In this document: positions 27,897 through 36,645 of the stretch, piece by piece
Layout: each line of letters begins with the position of its first letter
How positions within the stretch are numbered: position 1 is the stretch's first letter
Assembly (NCBI RefSeq): GCF_900111515.1
Contig: NZ_FOHS01000002.1
Location: 372,001-436,000 of the forward strand
DNA length: 64,000 bases
DNA from: Hymenobacter actinosclerus
Lineage (GTDB): Bacteria > Bacteroidota > Bacteroidia > Cytophagales > Hymenobacteraceae
Reading direction: 5' to 3'
Translations under genes and position numbers: made by a program
Notes under the pieces: generated by a model
Database searches by the model: none
The model's input: the letters and a program-made list of their open reading frames with translations, nothing else
What the model was told of the DNA's origin: nothing

Positions 27897-28859
27897 CTAC
27901 CGGGAAGTCATTTTCGCGGCGTACCCGCTTCGGTCCAGCAATGCCTTGAAATCCTTGGTTTCGAGCAGTTCCGCCAGAGCTTGCCGCTTGTCGGTGGCTT
28001 GAGCATAGTAGGCCTGGCAGATGCGGTAGCCCACGTAGTAACCCAGGTCGCAGGGCCGCTCGGCCGTTTCCTGTTTCGAATTCGCCAGCCAATTCCGGGG
28101 GTCGCGGCCGTGCATATCGGGCACGAACTGGTTCCATAGTTCCCGCTCGTGGGCGTTGCCGTAAACGTGCAGGCGCGCGTTGCTTCCAGGCTGGCCCGTT
28201 ACCAGCTCCGCCACGAAATCAGCCATCCCCTCCCGAATGATGCCCCCGAGCAGCGTCCCATCGTGGGGTTGCTGCACATTATGCACCATCTCGTGGGTAA
28301 TCACGGCCGGCAAGTCGGTTACAGCCCCACACCGGTTGCGTTGCACCAACGTTAGCTCCGAGCTATCAACGCCCGGGCCGCACGCGGTTTGGTCGGCCTC
28401 AATCAGCAAGCCCACTGGCTGGGCGGTGCTGCCTGCAAACCCGCCCACAACAAAGTACACCTCATTGAACCGAACCGACGGATACAGCTGCTGAAGCCGA
28501 TGAAAGGCCGCCAGAATTTCGGGTTTCTGACCGGCTATGGCCAAAGAGGTGGCTCGAATGGAGTTGTAAAAGCGCGGCCGCTGGGTAATGTTGCGGGCAA
28601 ACCGCCGAGCGTCGCCTTGGTATTTACGCGCACAATAATCCCGCAGCCCCGCCGAACCCTTGGCAAAGTACTGCTCGGCGAATACCTTGTCGGCCTGGGC
28701 CGTATCGCGCATTGCCGCCGGATAGGCCGCCCAGAACAGGTCAATATCGGTGGTCGTGAGTTGCACCTGCTCCACGTTGGCCGTGCGGCGGGCACTCGTG
28801 CACTGGCCCAAAGCCAAGGTCACGAGGGCCCCGGAGCAAAACAGAAAACGTGGGCGCAT
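27897..28859 (-). CDS. Putative zinc metalloprotease lipoprotein (DUF2268-like)
   Basis: 320 residues. N-terminal signal with lipobox LALGQC near residue 20 predicts a lipid-anchored envelope protein. A zinc protease motif HEMVH is present in PAVITHEMVHNVQQP (near residue 190), with a likely third ligand Glu in IIREGMADFVAEL about 20 residues later. The C-terminal DLGYYVGYRICQAYY is typical of DUF2268 predicted Zn proteases. The substrate is unknown. Single gene between the glycosylation cluster and the his operon. Confidence 0.8.
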   Translation of the reverse strand: MRPRFLFCSGALVTLALGQCTSARRTANVEQVQLTTTDIDLFWAAYPAAMRDTAQADKVFAEQYFAKGSAGLRDYCARKYQGDARRFARNITQRPRFYNSIRATSLAIAGQKPEILAAFHRLQQLYPSVRFNEVYFVVGGFAGSTAQPVGLLIEADQTACGPGVDSSELTLVQRNRCGAVTDLPAVITHEMVHNVQQPHDGTLLGGIIREGMADFVAELVTGQPGSNARLHVYGNAHERELWNQFVPDMHGRDPRNWLANSKQETAERPCDLGYYVGYRICQAYYAQATDKRQALAELLETKDFKALLDRSGYAAKMTSR

Positions 28860-28924
28860 ATAGCTACATTAAGCGTTTTAGATAGAACCTGCTCCAGCGT
28901 TGTCGGCTACAACGGCCACCCCGG

Positions 28925-29563
28925 TTACTCCCGCCGCACGCCCCCGGAAATGGTGCTGTGCCGCTCGCGTAGCACGCCCACCACATCTTCCAGCGACAAA
29001 TCCGAGGCCGTCAGCAGGACCACCAAATGGTATAGCAGGTCGGCGGCCTCGCCCTTCAGGCCGGCCACGTTGCCGCCCACGGCGTCGATAACCGTTTCGA
29101 CGGCCTCCTCCCCTACTTTCTGGGCGATTTTTGGCATGCCCTTGCGGAAAAGCGAGGCGGTGTACGACTTCGGGTCTTCGTCGGGAAACTGGTGGCGGCG
29201 CTGCACCAGCCGCTCCAGCTCGGCAATAAAGCCCACGGCCGGGGCCGGGTAGGCCGTCTGGTTGGGCTGCTCGAAGCAGCTGACGGTGCCCCGGTGGCAG
29301 GTAGGCCCGTCGGGCAGGGCGCGGATGAGCAGCGCGTCCTGGTCGCAGTCCTCGTGCTCGCTCACCACGGTGAGGTAGTTGCCGGAAGTTTCGCCCTTGG
29401 TCCAGAGGCGCTGCTTGGAGCGCGAGAAGAACGTCACGCGGCCCGTTTCGCGGGTGACGCGCTGCGCCTCCTCGTTCTGGTAGCCCAGCATGAGCACCTG
29501 GCCCGTGGCGGCATCCTGCACAATCACGGGAATCAGCCCATCGGGCATTTTGGCAAAGTCCAT
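28925..29563 (-). CDS. hisIE: Bifunctional phosphoribosyl-AMP cyclohydrolase / phosphoribosyl-ATP pyrophosphatase
   Basis: 212 residues from the ATG at 29563. Catalyses steps 2 and 3 of histidine synthesis. HisI part: MLGYQNEEAQ, SRSKQRLWTKGETSGN and zinc ligands in DCDQDALLIR and GPTCHRG. HisE part from about residue 110: SYTASLFRKGMPKIAQKVGEEAVETVI (residues about 135-160) and EAADLLYHLVVLL. A longer frame to 29629 would translate the TTGTCAG repeats and is rejected. Last gene of the his operon, separated from hisF by a repeat hairpin. Confidence 0.95.
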   Translation of the reverse strand: MDFAKMPDGLIPVIVQDAATGQVLMLGYQNEEAQRVTRETGRVTFFSRSKQRLWTKGETSGNYLTVVSEHEDCDQDALLIRALPDGPTCHRGTVSCFEQPNQTAYPAPAVGFIAELERLVQRRHQFPDEDPKSYTASLFRKGMPKIAQKVGEEAVETVIDAVGGNVAGLKGEAADLLYHLVVLLTASDLSLEDVVGVLRERHSTISGGVRRE

Positions 29564-29568
29564 TTGGT

Positions 29569-29652
29569 AGTTGTCAGTTGATAGTTGTTGGTTGTCAGTG
29601 GTAGGGGTTCCATTTATCAATCCTGACAACTGACAACTACCAACTGAAAACT
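29569..29652. repeat. TTGTCAG heptad stem in the hisF-hisIE gap
   Basis: Arms 29569-29598 (AGTTGTCAGTTGATAGTTGT and on) and 29623-29652 are complementary over 30 bases with four mismatches. The right arm begins 6 bases after the hisF stop, the left arm ends 5 bases before the hisIE ATG (minus-strand sense). Confidence 0.8.
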
Positions 29653-29657
29653 GAATA

Positions 29658-30416
29658 TTACAGCCGGACCGGAATGCCGTCCTGGCGCAGGTGTTCTTTC
29701 AGCTCGCGGATGCCGATTTCGCCAAAGTGGAAAATGCTGGCGGCGAGGCCAGCGTCGGCGCGGGCCTGCTGGAACACCTTGGTGAAGTCCTGCATCGAGC
29801 CGGCGCCGCCTGAGGCAATAACCGGAATGGGTACGGCCCGGCTCACGGCCCCGGTGATGTCGAGGGCGAAGCCGTCCTTGGTGCCGTCGTTGCTCATGGA
29901 AGTCAGCAGGATTTCGCCCGCGCCCCGGTCGGCGGCCTCGCGGCACCAGTCCACGGCGCCCCGGCCGGTGTTGTGGGTGCCGGCGCGAGTGTATACCTGC
30001 CAGCCGTCGGCCGCATTAAAACGGGCATCGGCGGCCACCACGATGGCCTGGCTGCCAAAGCGGGCAGCCAGCTCGTTGATAAGTTCGGGCCGGGCCAGCG
30101 CGGCGGAGTTGATGCTCACCTTGTCGGCCCCGCTGAGTAAAAGCGCCTCCACATCGGCCACCGACCCAATACCGCCGCCCACCGTGAACGGGATGTCCAG
30201 CTCGCGGGCCACGTCGCGCACCAGGGCCACCAGCGTGGCACGTTTCTGGTTGGTGGCCGTGATGTCGAGAAACACCAGCTCGTCGGCGCCTTCGCGGGCG
30301 TAGCGGGCGGCCAGCGCCACCGGGTCGCCGGCGTCGCGCAGGCCCTCGAACTGCACGCCCTTCACGGTGCGGCCGTCCTTTATGTCGAGGCAGGGAATGA
30401 TTCGTTTGGTCAGCAT
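29658..30416 (-). CDS. hisF: Imidazole glycerol phosphate synthase, cyclase subunit
   Basis: 252 residues, full length (beta/alpha)8 barrel. Uses ammonia from HisH to form imidazole glycerol phosphate and AICAR. Catalytic Asp residues are D11 in [15 protein letters not shown] and the Asp of [14 protein letters not shown] near residue 130; phosphate motifs GGGIGS and ASGGAGS are present. In the his operon between hisA and hisIE, but separated from hisA by an opposite-strand gene. Confidence 0.97.
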   Translation of the reverse strand: MLTKRIIPCLDIKDGRTVKGVQFEGLRDAGDPVALAARYAREGADELVFLDITATNQKRATLVALVRDVARELDIPFTVGGGIGSVADVEALLLSGADKVSINSAALARPELINELAARFGSQAIVVAADARFNAADGWQVYTRAGTHNTGRGAVDWCREAADRGAGEILLTSMSNDGTKDGFALDITGAVSRAVPIPVIASGGAGSMQDFTKVFQQARADAGLAASIFHFGEIGIRELKEHLRQDGIPVRL

Positions 30417-30427
30417 CGGGGTTAGTT

Positions 30428-30456
30428 TTGGTATATGTCTGTCTTCCTTACTTTTG
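30428..30456 (+). promoter_or_regulatory. Promoter of the gene inside the his operon
   Basis: TTG (30428-30430), 18 bases, TACTTTTG (30449-30456): one of the best promoter matches in the window, placed 12 bases outside the hisF start and reading the other way. Expected leader is about 15 bases. Confidence 0.7.
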
Positions 30457-30477
30457 ACAAATGCTACACCTATCCAA

Positions 30478-30912
30478 ATGAGAGAATTTAACTGGCAGAA
30501 AGCTTATCCTGATTTACGCTTGCTGGATGAAACAGACAGTTTCCTGCTAGGCCATACATATGAGGATGCGCTACTTATCCGTAAGAGAAACGGCGAACAT
30601 GTAATAGAAGACGATTTCTACGGCGACCCAACCTGCGGCTATATAAGTCGCCAAGATGACTGGGCAGTAGTGGCCGGTGAACATGTTACCACCTGGCATT
30701 CGAAGCGCGGCAAACAGATTGTTCGTTTCGAGAATCACCAGTGGGTACAAGCACTCCGCTATATCGAAAACGCCTGCATACAGTTACTGGTTGACTCGTT
30801 TGGAAAACACGGTGCCATCTGGGAGCTAGATGTTCAGCGTAATTCTTTGCGCAGGATTCGTGAATTCCAAGATTACCGGGAGCAGCCATTTACGGAAGAT
30901 ATCATCTGGTAA
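30478..30912 (+). CDS. Uncharacterised 144-residue protein inside the his operon
   Basis: 144 residues from the ATG at 30478. No signal peptide, membrane segment or known motif; predicted mostly beta with many aromatic and acidic residues ([38 protein letters not shown], ending FTEDIIW). It is oriented against the his genes, ends 3 bases from the hisA stop codon, has its own promoter, and its codons are visibly more AT-rich than its neighbours, all pointing to a recent insertion. Size, acidity and isolation recall orphan immunity proteins, but that is a guess. Confidence 0.75.
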   Translation: MREFNWQKAYPDLRLLDETDSFLLGHTYEDALLIRKRNGEHVIEDDFYGDPTCGYISRQDDWAVVAGEHVTTWHSKRGKQIVRFENHQWVQALRYIENACIQLLVDSFGKHGAIWELDVQRNSLRRIREFQDYREQPFTEDIIW

Positions 30913-30914
30913 GC

Positions 30915-31631
30915 CTACAGCCAAGGCCGCAGTTGCTCCAGCGTAATCGTGCCCTCATAGATGGCTTTGCCGATAATGGCCCCGTGCATGCCGATGGCGG
31001 CCAGCGCCTCCACGTCCGCAATGGTCGTGACGCCGCCGCTGGCGATGAGCTCGGCGGTGGGCAGTTGCTCGCGCAGCTCGGTGTAGGTGGCCAGCGAGGG
31101 GCCCTGGAGCTTGCCGTCCTTGCTCACGTCGGTGCAGATGAAGGTGGTGGCCCCAGCGGCCAGGTAGTCGGCCACGAACTCGCGCAGGGTCCGCTCGCTT
31201 TGCTCGGCCCAGGCGTTGATGGCAATGTGGTGGTCGCGGTAGTCGGCCCCGATGATAATGCGGTCGGCCCCGAACGTGGCCAGCCAGCCAGCTACGGTTG
31301 CGGGTTCGCGCACGGCAATGCTGCCGGCCGTAATCTGCCGAGCCCCGGCGTCGAAGGCCTGGCGCACGGCGTCCTCACTCTGCAGCCCACCCCCGAAATC
31401 TATGTGCAGACTGGTGTGGCGGGCAATTCGTTCGAGCACCGGCAGGTTCACCGGCTGCCGGGCCCGGGCTCCATCTAGGTCCACGAGGTGCAGGCGCTTG
31501 ACGCCGGCCGCCTCAAAGCGCTGGGCCACGGCCAGGGGGTCGGCGTCGTAGGTGGTCTGCTGGGCAAAGTCGCCCTCCGTCAGGCGCACGCACTGGCCGT
31601 TAATGAGGTCGATGGCGGGGATGATATGCAT
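30915..31631 (-). CDS. hisA: Phosphoribosylformimino-AICAR ribotide isomerase
   Basis: 238 residues. Fourth step of histidine synthesis, a (beta/alpha)8 Amadori isomerase. Catalytic D8 in IIPAIDLINGQCVRL and the second Asp in FICTDVSKDGKLQGP (near 129) are present, as are the phosphate-binding FGGGLQSED and ASGGVTT. Its leader consists of CCTAAGTC-type repeats that run to within 8 bases of the ATG. Confidence 0.97.
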   Translation of the reverse strand: MHIIPAIDLINGQCVRLTEGDFAQQTTYDADPLAVAQRFEAAGVKRLHLVDLDGARARQPVNLPVLERIARHTSLHIDFGGGLQSEDAVRQAFDAGARQITAGSIAVREPATVAGWLATFGADRIIIGADYRDHHIAINAWAEQSERTLREFVADYLAAGATTFICTDVSKDGKLQGPSLATYTELREQLPTAELIASGGVTTIADVEALAAIGMHGAIIGKAIYEGTITLEQLRPWL

Positions 31632-31633
31632 TA

Positions 31634-31748
31634 TTTGCTAGGGTTTAGGGACTTAGGTATTAAGGCTTAGGGACTTAGGTAATAGGGCTTAGTTGGGCAA
31701 AATGAATCTGAGCCCTAAGTCCCTAACACCTAAGCCCTAAGCCCTAAA
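31634..31748. repeat. CCTAAGTC/CCTAAGC arrays in the hisH-hisA gap
   Basis: TTAGGGACTTAGG-type units at 31638-31692 and complementary CCCTAAGTCCCTAACACC-type units at 31711-31748. On the minus strand the second arm starts 2 bases after the hisH stop and the first runs to the hisA start. The unit order AGGGCTTAGGGACTTAGG also occurs before exbB (60241) and before the 63559 gene. Confidence 0.75.
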
Positions 31749-31750
31749 GC

Positions 31751-32344
31751 TTACAGCCTGATAAAATTTTCCAGAATGCGGGTGCCGACGGGGCCGCTCT
31801 TCTCGGTGTGGAACTGCACGGCGTAGAAGTTCTGGTGCTGCACGGCGGCGCTGAACGGCGCGGGGTACGCGGCCTCGGCAATGGTGTATTCGCCCACCGG
31901 CGCATAGTAACTGTGCACGAAGTACACGTAATCCTCGGCCCGCAGGCCCTCGAACAGCGGGCTGCTGAGCTGTTGCAGGTTGTTCCACCCCATGTGCGGG
32001 ATTTTGTGCTCCGGCCCGGCCGCCGCAAAGCGCACCACGTCGAAGGGCAGAATACCCAGCATATCGGTACCGCCTCCCTCCTCAGTGTGGCGACCCAGCA
32101 GCTGCATACCCAGGCAGATGCCGAGAAATGGTTGCGTAAGCGTCGGCAGCAGCTCGTGCAGGCCCTTGGCCCGCAGCTCGCGCATGGCCGAGGCGGCCTC
32201 GCCCTCGCCGGGGAACAGCACCTTGTCGGCCCGGCGCAGCACGTCGTGGTCGGCCGTGAGCGTGGCCTGCACGCCGAGGCGCTCCAGGGCAAACAGCACC
32301 GACTGCACGTTGCCGCCCTTGTAGTCAACTATGGCTATTTCCAT
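31751..32344 (-). CDS. hisH: Imidazole glycerol phosphate synthase, glutamine amidotransferase subunit
   Basis: 197 residues from the ATG at 32344; an in-frame ATG at 32380 would add 12 residues with no family support. Class I glutaminase: N-terminal IAIVDYKGGN, nucleophile Cys in FLGICLGMQLLG, catalytic His/Glu in VQFHTEKSGPVG. Feeds ammonia to HisF. Confidence 0.96.
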   Translation of the reverse strand: MEIAIVDYKGGNVQSVLFALERLGVQATLTADHDVLRRADKVLFPGEGEAASAMRELRAKGLHELLPTLTQPFLGICLGMQLLGRHTEEGGGTDMLGILPFDVVRFAAAGPEHKIPHMGWNNLQQLSSPLFEGLRAEDYVYFVHSYYAPVGEYTIAEAAYPAPFSAAVQHQNFYAVQFHTEKSGPVGTRILENFIRL

Positions 32345-32538
32345 TTGAATATTCCGGTTGAAAAAAACATGCTTACTCATTTGTTAAACCATTTGTATAA
32401 ACAAGTTGTGCGCTTCAGCCCGCTTGCAGCTCGGCTCTTTGTTAGTCTAGCCAATCAATCGAATGGCCAGCATGCCCAAACTTGTTATAAGTGCCATATC
32501 AGCAACGGCTGAGCACATTAACCTGGCAAGATGATCTC

Positions 32539-32562
32539 TATCCATTTGTTTATGCAAATGGA
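32539..32562. repeat. Short palindrome in the hisB-hisH gap
   Basis: ATCCATTTG and CAAATGGAT around TTTATG make a 9-base stem just past the hisB stop. The 222-base gap also has ACAAGTTGTGC and ACTTGTTATAAG motifs but no strong array. Confidence 0.45.
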
Positions 32563-32566
32563 TAAC

Positions 32567-33694
32567 TTATAAGATACCCTTGGTACTGGGGATTTCCATG
32601 CGCCCGGCGTCGCGCACCAGCGCCATTTTAATGGCCTTAGCCACGGCCTTGAAAATGGCTTCAATCTTATGGTGCTCGTTCTGCCCCTCGGCCTTAATAT
32701 TGAGGTTGCAGCGGGCCGCATCGGCGAAGCTTTTGAAGAAATGGTAGAACATTTCGCAGGGCATATCCCCTATTTTCTCGCGCTTGAACTCGGCGTCCCA
32801 CACCAGCCAGGGCCGGCCTGAAAAGTCGATGGCCGCCTGAGCCAGCACGTCGTCCATGGGTAGCAGGAAGCCGTAGCGGGCCAGTCCGCGCTTGTCACCC
32901 AGGGCCTGGTTGAAAGCTTCGCCCAAGGCAATGGCCGCGTCCTCGATGGTGTGGTGCTCGTCGATGTGCAGGTCGCCCTGCACTTCCACTTTCATATCCA
33001 CGCCCGAGTGCTTGCTGAGCTGGTCGAGCATGTGGTCGAAGAAGCCCAGGCCGGTGTGCATCTGGGGGCGGCCCTGGCCATCGAGGTTGAGCTCGATGCG
33101 GATTTTGGTTTCGTTCGTGTCGCGCTGCACCACGGCGGTGCGGGCGGGCAGGCGCAGGAACTGGTATATTTTCTCCCAGCTCATGGTCGTAAGGGCGGCG
33201 CGCTCGTCGGCCCCCTCCCCTTCCGGCGCGGGTTCCGGCTGGAGCAGGATGGCCTGACAGCCCAGGTTCTGGGCCAGCTCCACGTCGGTCAGCCGGTCGC
33301 CGATGACGAAGGAGCCCGGCAGGTCGTAGCCGGCGCCTTCGGCCAGGTACTGCTGCAACATGCCGGTGCCGGGCTTGCGGGTGGGCCGGTTCTCGTGCGG
33401 GAAGCTCCGGTCGATGTGTTCGCGCACGAACTCCACGCCTTCCGAGCGCAGCACGTCGAGCATCATGGTGTGGGCGGGCCAGAAAGTATCCTCGGGGAAA
33501 CTCTCGGTGCCCAGGCCATCCTGGTTGCTCACCAGCACCAGCTCGTAATCCAGCTCGCGGGCAATGCGGGCCAGGCCGGTAATGGCACCGGGTACAAACT
33601 GGAATTTTTCCCGCGTCAGCGCGTCGACCTGAAAATCGGTTGGCGGCTCGACGAGGATGGTCCCGTCGCGGTCAATGAAGAGTACTTTTTTCAT
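32567..33694 (-). CDS. hisB: Bifunctional histidinol-phosphatase / imidazoleglycerol-phosphate dehydratase
   Basis: 375 residues, the fused form. Residues 1-~170 are a HAD-type histidinol phosphatase (nucleophile region FIDRDGTI, D8 and D10; [12 protein letters not shown]). Residues ~185-375 are the dehydratase with its two His-rich manganese motifs, [16 protein letters not shown] and [12 protein letters not shown], plus [15 protein letters not shown]. The ATG is 24 bases downstream of the palindromic repeat that fills the gap to hisC. Confidence 0.97.
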   Translation of the reverse strand: MKKVLFIDRDGTILVEPPTDFQVDALTREKFQFVPGAITGLARIARELDYELVLVSNQDGLGTESFPEDTFWPAHTMMLDVLRSEGVEFVREHIDRSFPHENRPTRKPGTGMLQQYLAEGAGYDLPGSFVIGDRLTDVELAQNLGCQAILLQPEPAPEGEGADERAALTTMSWEKIYQFLRLPARTAVVQRDTNETKIRIELNLDGQGRPQMHTGLGFFDHMLDQLSKHSGVDMKVEVQGDLHIDEHHTIEDAAIALGEAFNQALGDKRGLARYGFLLPMDDVLAQAAIDFSGRPWLVWDAEFKREKIGDMPCEMFYHFFKSFADAARCNLNIKAEGQNEHHKIEAIFKAVAKAIKMALVRDAGRMEIPSTKGIL

Positions 33695-33718
33695 GTTTGA
33701 TTTAAAAAGTCATTCATT

Positions 33719-33836
33719 GTCATGCTGAGCATGTGGCGCATAGAGCCCGGGTGCGCAGTCGCAGCATCTCTACTGCAATGCTAGTTCTACTGACTGTAAC
33801 GAAGCGGTAGAGATGCTTCGACAAGCTCAGCATGAC
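33719..33836. repeat. GTCATGCTGAG palindrome in the hisC-hisB gap
   Basis: Tips GTCATGCTGAGC (33719-33730) and GCTCAGCATGAC (33825-33836) are exact complements; inner pairs GCATCTCTACTGC/GCGGTAGAGATGC are also complementary. The loop holds ATGCTAGTTCTACTG (33778-33792), shared with other copies. CTGAGCATGTGGCGCAT (33726-33742) is repeated, complemented, in the loop at 44175-44193. Confidence 0.8.
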
Positions 33837-33842
33837 GTTCTT

Positions 33843-34892
33843 TTAAGCGTTAAACTCGGCCAGCGCCCGCAGCAGCAGCTCGTTTTCGGCGGCCGTACCT
33901 ACCGTGAGGCGGAGCGTGCCGGCGCAGCCGGGCTGGGTAGTGCGGTTGCGCACAATAATGCCGCGGCCCACCAGGTGGTTGTACACGGCCGTGGCATCGG
34001 GCTTGAAGCGCACGAGCAGGAAGTTGGCATCCGACGGGAACACCTCCGCTACGATGGGCAGCGCGGGCAGCCGCTCGGCCAGCCAGTCACGGCCGGTTAG
34101 CAGCTGCTGGCGCAGCAGCTCGAAGCGTGGCGCATCGCGCAGGGCGGCCAGGGCATGCTGCTGGGTGGCTTCCGACACATTGTAGGGTGGCTTGATTTTG
34201 TTGAGGTAGCCCACGATTTCGGGCGCGGCGAAGGCCATGCCCAGCCGCAGCCCGGCCAGGCCCCAGGCCTTGGAAAAGGTCTGCAACACTACCAGGTTCG
34301 GGAATTCCGCCAGCCGGGTCGTCCAACTCGGAGCCGGGGTGAAGTCGGCATAAGCCTCATCCACCACCACCAGCCCCTGGAAGCCGCGCAGAATCTGCTC
34401 GATGTACTCGGTGTGCAGCAGGTTGCCGCTGGGGTTGTTGGGCGAGCACAGCCACACGATTTTAGCTTTGGAAGCCAGCACCCCGGCCACGATTTCGGGC
34501 GAAAGCTGGAAGTCGGAAGTAAGCGGAATACGCTCCACGGCCACGTCGTTCAGGTTGGCGGCCACCTCGTACATGCCGTAGGTGGGCGGCAGCACCAGCA
34601 GGCTGTCCTGGCCGGGCACGCACAGCAGGCGCACCAGCAGGTCGATGGCCTCGTCGGAGCCATTACCGAGGAAAATCTGCTCGGGCGCTACGCCTTTCAG
34701 CTTCGCCAGCTCAGCCTTCACGGCGCGCTGCTGGGGGTCGGGGTAGCGGTTGAAGCGGGCGGGGCCGGCGCTGCCCAGGCTGTTCTCGTTGGCGTCGAGC
34801 ATCACCTGGGCCTCCCCCTGGAATTCGTCGCGGGCCGAGGAATAGGGCTTCATGCCCCGGATGTTGGGCCGCACTAGGTTGTCTATACTCAT
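33843..34892 (-). CDS. hisC: Histidinol-phosphate aminotransferase
   Basis: 349 residues from the ATG at 34892; the frame is open to 35087 but the extra 65 residues would translate intergenic repeats. PLP-dependent class II aminotransferase: LDANENSLGS near the N-terminus, CSPNNPSGNLL, VVVDEAYADF and the PLP Lys in LQTFSKAWGLAGLRLG, with a C-terminal Arg in VRNRTTQPGC. Converts imidazole-acetol phosphate to histidinol phosphate. The ATG is preceded by TAATCAGCG-type nine-base units. Confidence 0.97.
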   Translation of the reverse strand: MSIDNLVRPNIRGMKPYSSARDEFQGEAQVMLDANENSLGSAGPARFNRYPDPQQRAVKAELAKLKGVAPEQIFLGNGSDEAIDLLVRLLCVPGQDSLLVLPPTYGMYEVAANLNDVAVERIPLTSDFQLSPEIVAGVLASKAKIVWLCSPNNPSGNLLHTEYIEQILRGFQGLVVVDEAYADFTPAPSWTTRLAEFPNLVVLQTFSKAWGLAGLRLGMAFAAPEIVGYLNKIKPPYNVSEATQQHALAALRDAPRFELLRQQLLTGRDWLAERLPALPIVAEVFPSDANFLLVRFKPDATAVYNHLVGRGIIVRNRTTQPGCAGTLRLTVGTAAENELLLRALAEFNA

Positions 34893-35064
34893 CGCTGATT
34901 TGCGCTGATTAGGGTGATTACGCTGATTTTTTCTTCTGTCAGCCTGCGTATGTTGCGCTTTGAGCAAGGACCAAGGACCTATATAGAGGCCAATGCTTGA
35001 TGCTAGCTTCTGTACATAATCCTTCCTCGCCGCTTGATGCGCGGAATACTCAGGATGACACGCT
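34893..35064. repeat. TAATCAGCG array and palindrome remnant in the hisD-hisC gap
   Basis: GCTGATTTGCGCTGATTAGG and following units (34894-34930) form a period-9 array abutting the hisC ATG. From 34961 to 35061 lies a palindrome-family copy: CCAAGGACCTATATAGAGGC, loop ATGCTAGCTTCTG (35000-35012) and tip CTCAGGATGACA (35050-35061). The loop and ACCTATA motif match the copy at 50741-50847. The tip provides the hisD stop codon. Confidence 0.7.
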
Positions 35065-36381
35065 TTTTTCTTTGCGCTGCTCCTCAAGATTCAACGACTC
35101 CAACCGCAGCGTCACGGCGCGGGCGTGGGCGCGCAGGCCCTCGGCTTCGGCCATAACTTCCGTGATGGGGCCCACGTTGCGCAGGCCTTCAGCGGTGAGG
35201 CGCTGGAAGGTGATTTTTTTCAGGAACGAGTCGAGCGAGACGCCGCTGTAGTTGCGGGCGTAGCCGTTGGTGGGCAGCGTATGGTTGGTGCCCGAGGCGT
35301 AGTCGCCCACGGCTTCGGGCGTGAGGTGGCCCAGGAATACCGAGCCGGCGTTGGTGACGCCCGCGGCCAGCTCCTCGGGGCTTTCCACGGCCAGAATCAG
35401 GTGCTCGGGCGCGTACTCGTTCGAGAAATCCAGCATCTCTTCTACGTCGCGCAGCAGAACGGCGCGGCTTTCGGTCAGGGCCTGGGCGGCCACTTCGGCC
35501 CGGGGCAACTCTTGCAGTTGGCGCTGCACTGCGGCCTGGGTTTGCTCCAGTATATACAAGGAGTCGGAGAGCAGGATGACCTGGGAGTCGGGGCCGTGCT
35601 CGGCCTGGCTGAGCAGATCGGCCGCCACGAAGGCCGGGTTGGCGGTGGCGTCGGCCATAACCAGTATTTCCGAGGGGCCGGCGGGCATATCGATGGCCAC
35701 GCCGTAGCGGGTGGCCAGCTGCTTGGCGGCCGTCACGTAGCGGTTGCCGGGCCCGAAAATCTTGTCCACGGCCGGCACCGATTCGGTACCGCCACTAAGC
35801 GCGGCCACAGCCTGGGCCCCGCCGGCTTTCACTATCGTATCAATACCCAGCAACCGGGCCGTAAACAGGATAACCGGGTTCACCGAGCCATCGGGCTGGG
35901 GCGGCGTGCAGAGCACGATGTGCGGGCAGCCCGCCAATTTGGCCGGCACGCCCAGCATCAGCAGGGTGCTGAACAGCGGCGCCGTGCCACCCGGAATGTA
36001 CAGGCCCACCCGCTGCACGGGCACCGCCCGCCGCCAGCAGCTCACGCCGGGCATGGTTTCCACCTGCTCCGGCCGCGGCACCTGGGCCTCGTGGAAGCGC
36101 AAAATATTGGCGTGGGCCTGCCGGATGGCCGCCTGGAGCTCCGAAGAAACCTGGGCCCCGGCCGCCGCCAGCTCCTCGGGCCCCACGCGCAGGCCCCCGG
36201 CCCCCGACAGGTCGGCGCGGTCGAACTGGCGGCCGTAGTCTACCAAAGCCGCGTCGCCGCGCTGGCGCACGTCCTCGAAAATCTGCTGCACCCGCTGCTC
36301 CACTTCGGCACTCTGCTGCTGGGCCGCCCGCTGCTGCAAGGCCGCCCACTCGGGCCGGGAAGGGTATTGAAAGATGTTCAT
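35050..36381 (-). CDS. hisD: Histidinol dehydrogenase
   Basis: 443 residues. Zinc enzyme that oxidises histidinol to histidine with two NAD+. Signatures: YIPGGTAPLFSTLLMLGVPA, FGPGNRYVTAAK, GPSEILVMAD, zinc region DLLSQAEHGPDSQV, and NEYAPEHLIL with the catalytic Glu/His. The last residues (KSVSS) and the stop codon are read from a GTCATCCTGAG repeat tip, so the natural C-terminus has probably been overwritten. The leader has CTAGCTT-type units and a run of A before the ATG. Confidence 0.97.
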   Translation of the reverse strand: MNIFQYPSRPEWAALQQRAAQQQSAEVEQRVQQIFEDVRQRGDAALVDYGRQFDRADLSGAGGLRVGPEELAAAGAQVSSELQAAIRQAHANILRFHEAQVPRPEQVETMPGVSCWRRAVPVQRVGLYIPGGTAPLFSTLLMLGVPAKLAGCPHIVLCTPPQPDGSVNPVILFTARLLGIDTIVKAGGAQAVAALSGGTESVPAVDKIFGPGNRYVTAAKQLATRYGVAIDMPAGPSEILVMADATANPAFVAADLLSQAEHGPDSQVILLSDSLYILEQTQAAVQRQLQELPRAEVAAQALTESRAVLLRDVEEMLDFSNEYAPEHLILAVESPEELAAGVTNAGSVFLGHLTPEAVGDYASGTNHTLPTNGYARNYSGVSLDSFLKKITFQRLTAEGLRNVGPITEVMAEAEGLRAHARAVTLRLESLNLEEQRKEKSVSS

Positions 36382-36394
36382 TTTTTTGGGAAGC

Positions 36395-36576
36395 TAGGAG
36401 TTAGAAGCTGCTTCGCAGAAGCTAGGTGAACTGACAGATTAAGTTGGTAGGCAGAACGTCATTCAGAGCGTAGCGAAGAATCTCGCGTAAAATCGTTCAA
36501 CAGTTGTTCAAGCGAGATTCTTCGCTGCGCTCTGAATGACACGCCGTACACCAATTTAGCTTGTCAGTTCACCTAG
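36395..36576. repeat. Nested inverted repeat in the hisG-hisD gap
   Basis: Inner arms 36458-36486 and 36512-36540 (GTCATTCAGAGCG then AGCGAAGAATCTCGC) match over 29 bases with one wobble; outer arms 36422-36448 and 36550-36576 (CTAGGTGAACTGACA shared) continue the pairing. CTAGCTT/GTTAGAAG units flank both sides. The GCGAAGAATCTCGC core is shared with 40621-40729. Confidence 0.85.
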
Positions 36577-36645
36577 GAGTTAGAATGACGGAGAACAAAT
36601 TCTATCTTCTAGCTACTATCTTCTAGCTTCTGCAAAGCCGCTTCT

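Noticed and set aside
34893..35087. N-terminal extension of hisC
   Set aside because: Those 65 codons translate intergenic repeats and overlap the hisD end; HisC homology starts at the ATG at 34892.
35125..36429. 434-residue frame opposite hisD
   Set aside because: Shadow of hisD, which has all its active-site motifs.
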